In this document: piece by piece, positions 8,286-14,097 of the stretch
How positions within the stretch are numbered: the first letter of the stretch is position 1
How the letters are laid out: every line of letters starts with the position of its first letter
Assembly (NCBI GenBank): GCA_910592005.1
Contig: CAJVPP010002626.1
Location: 1-14,097 of the forward strand
Reading direction: 5' to 3'
Length of the DNA: 14,097 nt
DNA from: Funneliformis mosseae
Taxonomy: Eukaryota; Glomeromycota; Glomeromycetes; Glomerales; Glomeraceae
The notes under the pieces: generated by a model
The model's database searches: none
What the model was told of the DNA's origin: nothing
The model's input: only the letters and a program-made list of their open reading frames with translations
Translations under genes and position numbers: made by a program

Positions 8286-9383
8286 ATGTCGTTCTATTGT
8301 TTCGAAACAAGACAAGACCGCACATTGGCCCCATATCCACCACCGGAATTCTCTCAACAATTAGAAAAAATGTCTCCAGCGGAAATAGTGGACCATATAA
8401 TAAATACAAACATTGACCCGCATACCCTTTTAAAGATCGAGAAATCAATAGCGGTACCGCTTAGGCAACTTATCTCTCCAAGAGAGAACAGGCGTCGTCG
8501 TTGCATACCTCGTCCACAAAATAATTTTGTACTTTATCGAAGGAACTTTCATGCCGTGATCACAAAAGAAAGAGGTCATGGCGTTGCAAAGGATTTTAAA
8601 TTAATATCAAACGAAGCTGCCAGACATTGGTCGGAAGAATCAAATGAAACAAAACAATTATACGAATTAATCGCCGATTGTGCTAAAAAAGTTCACGATT
8701 GTACTTATCCCCAATACGTTTATCAACCAAAGCACAAGTCAAATAAAAAAGGTGCAAACAATACAATCTTTAGAGAGGTAACCGTAGATTCTTGTAGTAA
8801 AAAGAACAATGATAAAAATAAGGATGGTAAAGATTCAAAGGTTAAATCTGATCCAAAGAAAGACAGAATTACAATGACAAAAAGTTTTGTTAGTAGTAAT
8901 ATAATTGCAACAACGACTTTCTTATCCGCCGATGTTGATGTTCCTTTTGGCGCTTCCATAACGAATATAAATTCATTTAACAAAGCTGGTAGCGGCTCGG
9001 ATATACCACAATCGAATTCAGAAGAAAACAAGAAAGAATGGCGCTGGGCGCATTACAGTCAAAATGAGGCAACGATAAACACAATCAATAATGTAAGGAA
9101 TGTAACGATCGCAACGGGTACAAAACCAACAAAAACACCTCCTCCCGCGAGTGCTCCCGTGAGCCCACGACCTCCTGGGAGTGCACATTCTACTGTGAGC
9201 ACCAATTCTCCCGCGAGTCCACATACCCCTGTGAGTTCACTTCCTCCTGTAACCATACGTCCTCCGCTTCCTTCCGTGAATGCATTCCCAACGTTACCCA
9301 CAATTGATGCTCCAATTTCTACGAATTTCACTTCATATGACAAAAATGTTTGGAATTTGGTCAATGGTTTCACGAATCTTTAA
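8286..9383 (+). CDS. MATA_HMG-type HMG-box transcription factor
   Basis: This 365-residue protein is a probable sequence-specific nuclear DNA-binding regulator. The HMG box spans about residues 74-149 (8505-8732): it opens with IPRPQNNFVLYRR, has the core tryptophan W115 in AARHW, and closes with YPQYVYQPK (141-149), the pattern of fungal mating-type HMG proteins. A basic run R69-R72 just before the box could be a nuclear localisation signal. A lysine/asparagine-rich polar linker follows (about 147-195), then a low-complexity tail that is proline/serine-rich at about 280-333, with five S/T-P sites (T284, S293, S308, S311, T314) that might be kinase targets. The start is well supported: A at -3, an in-frame TGA at 8268-8270, and no earlier ATG in the leader. 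No intron is needed. A role in mating is not shown; many such genes in Glomeromycotina lie outside the mating-type locus. The family call is firm, the biological role open. Confidence 0.93.
   Translation: MSFYCFETRQDRTLAPYPPPEFSQQLEKMSPAEIVDHIINTNIDPHTLLKIEKSIAVPLRQLISPRENRRRRCIPRPQNNFVLYRRNFHAVITKERGHGVAKDFKLISNEAARHWSEESNETKQLYELIADCAKKVHDCTYPQYVYQPKHKSNKKGANNTIFREVTVDSCSKKNNDKNKDGKDSKVKSDPKKDRITMTKSFVSSNIIATTTFLSADVDVPFGASITNINSFNKAGSGSDIPQSNSEENKKEWRWAHYSQNEATINTINNVRNVTIATGTKPTKTPPPASAPVSPRPPGSAHSTVSTNSPASPHTPVSSLPPVTIRPPLPSVNAFPTLPTIDAPISTNFTSYDKNVWNLVNGFTNL
9142..9285 (+). repeat. Degenerate short repeat encoding the Pro/Ser-rich tail
   Basis: Within the HMG gene, CTCCCGCGAGT occurs exactly at 9142-9152 and 9208-9218, and related CC-N-GTGAG/GGGAG units fill the space between. 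They encode SPAS/APVS/PPGS/TPVS-like blocks. The patch is far richer in G/C and CpG than the rest of the window. It likely grew by replication slippage and may vary in length between strains or paralogues. Confidence 0.6.
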
Positions 9384-9600
9384 GATTGTCAGATATTTTT
9401 TATCTACACCTTTTTTTTTTTTATTTTTTTGTTATGTATGATATATAGTGTGTATAATTTTATCATCTGTCGAACATATATAGATAAAAATATATTTATA
9501 TATATGTGGGAATCGAAATTTTTAAATATTTAATTCTCTCTTTTTTTGTACAAATTTATTTCTTTGGAAATTGTTTTGCATTTATCCAATAATAAAATAT
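9384..9600 (+). terminator. 3' untranslated region and candidate poly(A) signal
   Basis: After the TAA the sequence is T-rich (run at about 9411-9429), followed by TGTATGATA (9435-9443), which resembles Pumilio-family binding words, and TGTATAAT (9451-9458). AATAAA occurs at 9591-9596, about 208 bases after the stop, and is the best canonical poly(A) signal. The end of the transcript cannot be fixed from sequence alone. Confidence 0.4.
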
Positions 9601-11426
9601 CATTTTCGCTCTGTAAATCTCTCATTTACCAAAGGAAATAGATGTTTGATGATTCGTCACACCAACAACTCGTATAAAATATAAAAATAAATAGTTATGT
9701 CACGATGATGTTAAATTTTTGTCAAAGAACTTGTTGAGTTGATTAAAAAAAAAAAGGTAATATTGAATTAAAAAAAAAAAAAAAATTTTTAATTTCTTAT
9801 AAAAGGAAAAGGATTACCGGGGATGAAAATTTTGTGGTGATTGTCTCATGAAAACTTGCGTGATAGCGGAGATAATATGGATTTTGACACAACTTGACAT
9901 TTTACGATTGTCGTTAGCGTTGGCTACATTCGGAATTGTCATGTGAAAGGAGGAGGGTAGAGATCACGGAATGCTTCCGGTTTCAAAATATTCATTGTAA
10001 TCTTTATGAAACGTGTTTTAATATATTATTTGCTTCATTGTAACTCTTTGATAAATTAAAGAATGAATTCTTTATTATTTTGGAATGTTTATTATAATCC
10101 GATCAATAGTAAAAGTCCTTTTACTTCCTGTTCCAATGATAAACATAATAACCCCAATTATTGTTTATCTTTTTTTGATCTACAAATTTTATTTTGTGCA
10201 CTCATTTAGCATGACAATGAAATAGACCCACAAATAGATTTTTTTTTTCCCTATCTTAAAAAGATATCTAAACTTTATTTAGGTTTGAATGAAAAAAAAT
10301 TCTCGATTGTGAAAAGTTAATTTTGCAGATAAAAATGAATTTATGGTAATAGGGAAAGAATGGTTTTAGAAAGCAACGTTTATGATTATGTGATAAATGA
10401 ATTTAGAAAAGGGATTCAAACTAAAATTTTAATGTATACATTGCTTTTGTTTAAACAATTGTTTTGATATTTATATTATTGGTAATTTTTCGCTTTAACT
10501 TCTTTTGTATGAAACCGATATGATACAAAAAATAAAAATAAAAATAAAAAAAGCGCTATAAGGATAACTTTACCCTTCGTTAGTTAATTGCCACCCATGG
10601 TGACTCATAAAATTGATATCTCATTATTTTGTCACACATTTTCTTTAAGAGTATTAAAAAGGAAAAACATAAATAAACTTTAATTTCGGTAATATCAACA
10701 TTTGGTAAATCTCTATTATTTTTATAAAACATTATCACCGTAGAAAAACGTGGCATATTTGTGTCCTTGAACTAATTATGGAAAACAATAGTAAAAATAA
10801 AATATAGGGTAGGAATTCACGTGATTTGAAATCAACCACAGCCCCCTTTTATGGCTTCCGACAATCTTTTATTTCAACCCTTTTCTAACGCATATTGGAA
10901 ACTTTTGCTTGGAATGTGTAAACAAACGCCGAAACGTTTTTATGTTTCACTTGATTATCTCTAATCTCGATAAATAAATGGTTTCATGTTTTATTGATAC
11001 TGCAGTGAATTATCTATCGGTATAAAGAATCTCCGTGAGTGAATTTACTTGAGATTTTAAATCAACTATGAGAGGACGGAAGATAATACGGGATTACTTC
11101 CCTATTACAATATTTATGATCGCCAGGAAAAATGTCGCAACGAAAGTGATTATTAATTAAGATTACACAAAATTTACAGGGTTAAATTACCACTCATTTT
11201 AATAAAGAAAATTCAATAAACAATATCTTTTGTGATTAATTAACTACATTTATTTAAGTTTGAAATTTTATTTTGCATGTCTCTTGTTTACCACCGTAAT
11301 CACGATTTTTTTTTTCAAATTAATGCAACTATACTTTCTTGGTTTAATCTTATTAATTTAATTATTAACATTTAAGAATTTTTAAAAATATATATTTAAC
11401 CATAATAATAAAAGAAAAGACAGTTT
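9601..11426. other. Gene-free intergenic stretch with two micro-frames and scattered motifs
   Basis: No gene is recognised. A GC-elevated patch at 9800-9990 holds a 32-codon ATG frame at 9848-9946 (+) encoding a mostly hydrophobic peptide (MKTCVIAEIIWILTQL...), opposed by a 42-codon minus-strand frame. A 30-codon ATG frame lies at 11068-11160 (+) beginning MRGRKIIRDYF. An E-box CACGTG is at 10818-10823, overlapping the palindrome TGATTTGAAATCA (10822-10834). Any of the micro-frames could be an exon of a gene that cannot be assembled by eye, but chance is more likely. Confidence 0.3.
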
Positions 11427-11548
11427 GACCTTTGCAATAGAAAGGAAGGAAACTGCCGGAAAAAATCTATGATTTTTAGGTCAAAATATGTTCAGATTTA
11501 GCATTATCTCATTTTTTATTTTTTCCAGCCTTTTCTATTATAAAGGTC
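11427..11548. repeat. Inverted repeat of ~122 bases at the right compartment edge
   Basis: The left arm (11427-11466) reads GACCTTTGCAATAGAAAGG, then a short insertion, then GCCGGAAAAAAT. The right arm (11518-11548), read on the other strand, is GACCTTTATAATAGAAAAG then GCTGGAAAAAAT. The two agree at nearly all positions except a 9-base length difference. The loop is about 50 bases. No clear target duplication was found. It could be a small MITE or give a hairpin transcript. Confidence 0.6.
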
Positions 11549-11569
11549 CCATATTATTAATTTGTTAAG

Positions 11570-12401
11570 GTATAGTCATATTTATTAATATTTTTATATT
11601 TATTTCTTTAAATTTATTTTTTTAGTATTACTTGTAAATCAATTTATTTTAACAAAATTTTATTAAAAAACTAATTAATATAAATTCATAATTAAAAATT
11701 TCAAAAAATATCAATTACTTTAAAAACTATTTAATTCAAGTTTAATTTTTCAGCTTAAGAAAATATTAATTTAACATTATAATTTTTTATTATAAATTAA
11801 TATTTATATATATGTTATTTAATCTAAATAAATGTAATAATATGCAGTAATAATATATATAAATTTATTTTAAAAATTATTAGTATTTTAAAATAATATA
11901 ATTAAATAATAATTAAACTTATTATCTAATTAATTTTTTTTAATAATTTGATATATAAATTATTTTATTATTTTATTACATATATATTTCTTGATTTATT
12001 TAATAAAAAAAATATATTTTTTATATAAAATAATTATTATATTTTATATAAAAACTAAAAAAAAAAGATTAATAAAATAAAAATAAAAATATTTTTATTT
12101 AGTTAAATTAAAATATATAATTATTTTATATAAATATATTAAAATTAAAATATAATAAAATTACTTATTTATTAAAAATTAATTTAGTTTATATATAAAA
12201 AAAATAATTTAATTATAATTAATCATATTTTTAATAAACTAATAATTTATTATAATATGATAAATTTAATATTAAATTTTATTGTAATTTAAAATTATTA
12301 AAGTATTTTATATAATTAATTATAAATAATAAAAAATATTATATAATATTAATTTTAATTTAATAAAATATTTTAATAAAAATATTACTTAAAATTTAAT
12401 T
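11570..12401. other. Nearly pure A/T block without genes
   Basis: G and C almost vanish here and all six frames are closed within short distances. The character matches 1260-3318. No specific repeat is recognised in this part; it is likely long-decayed repeat DNA. Confidence 0.5.
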
Positions 12402-12645
12402 ATTAATATAAGGTTGCTAAATGAAACCTAAAGGTTTTGCAAATCATTTAAATGAAAAAGATAAAATTTAACGAAATTATATTAACTTTATTAAAAATTT
12501 GTAAAATTTTAAAAAAGGTTAAACTATATCAAAATTTATAAAAATGTAAAATTATATCAAAGCCTTAGTAAAAAAACTAGTAAATTAAAATTTAACCATT
12601 TTATCAAATCTAAAAATGAGTTTAGACAAATAACCTTATTAATAT
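12402..12645. mobile_element. Candidate 228-bp miniature inverted-repeat element with 8-bp target duplication
   Basis: ATTAATAT occurs at 12402-12409 and again at 12638-12645, directly outside inverted ends AAGGTT (12410-12415) and AACCTT (12632-12637). The enclosed 228 bases are visibly richer in G/C than the DNA on both sides, and the change falls exactly at these borders. Inside are three roughly 35-base degenerate repeats of AAAYTATATCAAA type (about 12476, 12520 and 12548) and an inverted pair GGTTAAA/TTTAACC (12517-12523, 12591-12597). An 8-bp duplication would suit a non-autonomous hAT-type element; the short exact TIR and the A/T-only duplication leave some doubt. Confidence 0.5.
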
Positions 12646-12992
12646 ATAAAAAATATTTTTTTATTTGATAAATTTTATAAATTAAAGAAATAAGAAAATA
12701 GTTAAACTATTTAAAAATTAATATTTATTTAATAAAAATATTAAATATTAACTATATATTTATATTTATTACAAATTTAATATTTTATTTATTAATAATT
12801 TTAATATTTTAATATTATATTAAAATTTGAATCAATCAAAATTTAATTATAATTTAATTATAAAATCAATATTACTTAACTTTTTTATTTCTTTAAAATA
12901 TTTTATATATTAAAATATTATTATTACTTTATTAATTTATATAAATATTTTAATATAGCTTAATTAAAAATAATATTATAATTAGTTATAAC

Positions 12993-13156
12993 TATATAAG
13001 AGCAGTCAATAGAAAAGGGGAAAATCCACATTTTAGTCAAAATTTTTTATTGATTCACTCTGCTGAACATGATCATATAAACAAAACTAGCTTAATAATT
13101 AAAATTACTCAAAATTTGTAAATTTCCCCTTTTTTTTATTAACTGTCCCTTATATA
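12993..13156. mobile_element. Candidate ~160-bp MITE with ~35-base terminal inverted repeats, Tc1/mariner-like ends
   Basis: The left end reads TATATAAGAGCAGTCAATAG then AAAAGGGGAAAAT (12993-13025). The right end, on the other strand, reads TATATAAGGGACAGTTAAT, an A run, then GGGGAAATT (from 13156 inward). They match apart from a few substitutions and small gaps. TA dinucleotides flank both ends (12997-12998 and 13151-13152 are symmetrical), and a CAGT near the tip is common in Tc1/mariner inverted repeats. No transposase is present, so it would move only in trans. The exact ends are ambiguous because the flanks are TA repeats. Confidence 0.6.
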
Positions 13157-13172
13157 ATATTTATTTGTTACC

Positions 13173-13260
13173 AGTTGCAACTAGTTACAATTTAATTTTT
13201 ATTAATGTTGCAACTAGTTGTAACCCTATGATATTAATTTTTTACTAGTTGCAACTAGTT
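13173..13260. repeat. Cluster of three GTTGCAACTAGTT palindromic motifs
   Basis: GTTGCAACTAGTT occurs exactly at 13174-13186, 13207-13219 and 13248-13260, with spacing of 33 and 41 bases. The third lies within a perfect 16-base palindrome (13244-13259), and the second within a near-perfect 18-base one centred on ACTAGT. The motif combines two overlapping palindromes, GTTGCAAC and AACTAGTT. It begins 17 bases after the candidate MITE ends. It may be a small satellite, a subterminal repeat of a larger element or a binding-site array. Confidence 0.65.
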
Positions 13261-13586
13261 ATAATGCCATCTTTAAGTTTAATATAATTTTTCAATATTT
13301 TATTTATTTATTAAATAATAATAATAATATATTTAATTTTTTTAAATTATTAGTAACTTTATAAAAAATAATTTTTTATATATAATTATTTTCTGTTTTT
13401 TTTTTATTATAAAAATATTTAAGAACAATATTTTAAATATAAATTTAAATATAATTATATATAAAATTAAATAAATATTATATGTAAATTTATATTATAT
13501 TATATAAATTATCAATTTTATATAAGATTGCAATTATAAATAAAGTTAAAATTAAAATTCAAAAGTTAAAATATTTTGACTTAAAG

Positions 13587-13991
13587 GTTATAATCAAAAT
13601 TAAAGTAAAATACATTATAATGGTTAAAATATATTATGATAATTAAAATTAATTGTGATATTTAAAATACAAATAATAGTTAAATGTATTATAATTAGAG
13701 TTTAAACTGGTTAGATTAGTAGAATTTATTCTAATTAAACAATAAAAAATCATTTTAAATAATATTTTATTATTTATTTTTGATTTTTTTATCTTTTTAA
13801 TTAAATAATTCATTATTATAATAATTAAACAATTAATTATCATAATAATTTAACAATTTGTTATTATTTAATAAAATAATTCTACTAACTTAATCTGTTC
13901 AGAGCTCTTTTATAATATATTTTAATTATCATATATATTTTAAATATCATAATTAATTTTGACTATCATAATTAATTTTAATTAATATTTC
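13587..13991. repeat. Foldback-like inverted repeat with ~19-base sub-repeats in the arms
   Basis: The left arm (about 13587-13737) is a series of about six units resembling TATTATGATAATTAAAATA, then a TTAGATTAGTAGAATTT tail at its inner end. The right arm (about 13873-13991), on the other strand, has the same order: AATTAATTATGATATTTAAAA, TATATGATAATTAAAATA, TATTATAAAAGAG, then AGATTAAGTTAGTAGAATT. The arms match over more than 100 bases, including the non-repetitive inner tail, so this is more than shared A/T content. The spacer is about 140 bases. Arms made of short tandem units are characteristic of foldback elements, and this is suggested rather than proven here. A 64-codon minus-strand frame inside is low-complexity and not called. 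Confidence 0.55.
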
Positions 13992-14097
13992 TTAAACTAT
14001 AGAGTAGGCAAATTTGCTGTAAACATAAAAAAAAGTATTAATTTTTTAATAAAAAATAAAATATTAATATTAATAATATAATTATTATATAAAAAAT

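Noticed and set aside
8723..9373. Three minus-strand frames of 68-104 codons inside the HMG gene
   Set aside because: They are antisense shadows of the HMG-box coding sequence, created by its higher G/C content and Pro/Ser repeats.
13649..13843. 64-codon minus-strand frame
   Set aside because: Almost only I, N, K, Y and L; it lies inside the inverted-repeat structure and reflects A/T composition.
1..14097. tRNA, rRNA, CRISPR array or prokaryote-type operon
   Set aside because: No cloverleaf with a GGTTCRAATCC-type arm, no rRNA-like conserved block, no regular repeat-spacer array and no gene cluster was found.

Overview
This is a very AT-rich eukaryotic window with one gene that can be identified confidently: an intronless 365-codon ORF at 8286-9383 (+) encoding a MATA_HMG-type HMG-box protein. 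That fold with a YPxYxYxP ending is typical of fungal mating-type and mating-type-like regulators. The AT-rich base composition, abundant poly(dA:dT) tracts, decayed repeats on both sides, and a stand-alone MATA_HMG gene outside any recognisable mating-type locus fit an arbuscular mycorrhizal fungus (Glomeromycotina, Rhizophagus-like), a group known for large expansions of such genes. The species assignment is inference; no rRNA or other marker gene is present.

Layout. Positions 1-165 are a cluster of direct and inverted GAGTCGAGTT-type repeats, probably the end of a repeat that continues past the window edge. Positions 429-900 hold three diverged tandem copies of a roughly 130-base unit with a period of about 175 bases. 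Positions 1260-3320 are almost pure A/T with no intact coding sequence. A short inverted repeat (3319-3398) sits where composition changes to a moderately AT-rich central block (3400-11550). That block contains the HMG gene, several small GC-elevated islands (3880-4240, 5740-5910, 7250-7340, 9800-9990), many poly(dA:dT) tracts, several hairpins and a cluster of E2F-like motifs. A second inverted repeat (11427-11548) marks the right edge. Positions 11570-14097 are again nearly pure A/T but contain four structures not explained by composition: a 228-bp candidate miniature element with an exact 8-bp target duplication (12402-12645), a 160-bp candidate miniature element with about 35-base terminal inverted repeats (12993-13156), a cluster of three GTTGCAACTAGTT palindromic motifs (13173-13260), and a foldback-like structure with arms built of about 19-base sub-repeats (13587-13991).

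How it fits together. The HMG gene has an ATG-free leader, an in-frame stop 16 bases before its ATG, a candidate TATA box and a candidate poly(A) signal, so it looks like a complete single-exon gene. No other gene in the window can be tied to it, and no multi-gene system was found. The main observations beyond the gene are the non-autonomous repeat elements and the structured or motif-rich intergenic islands.
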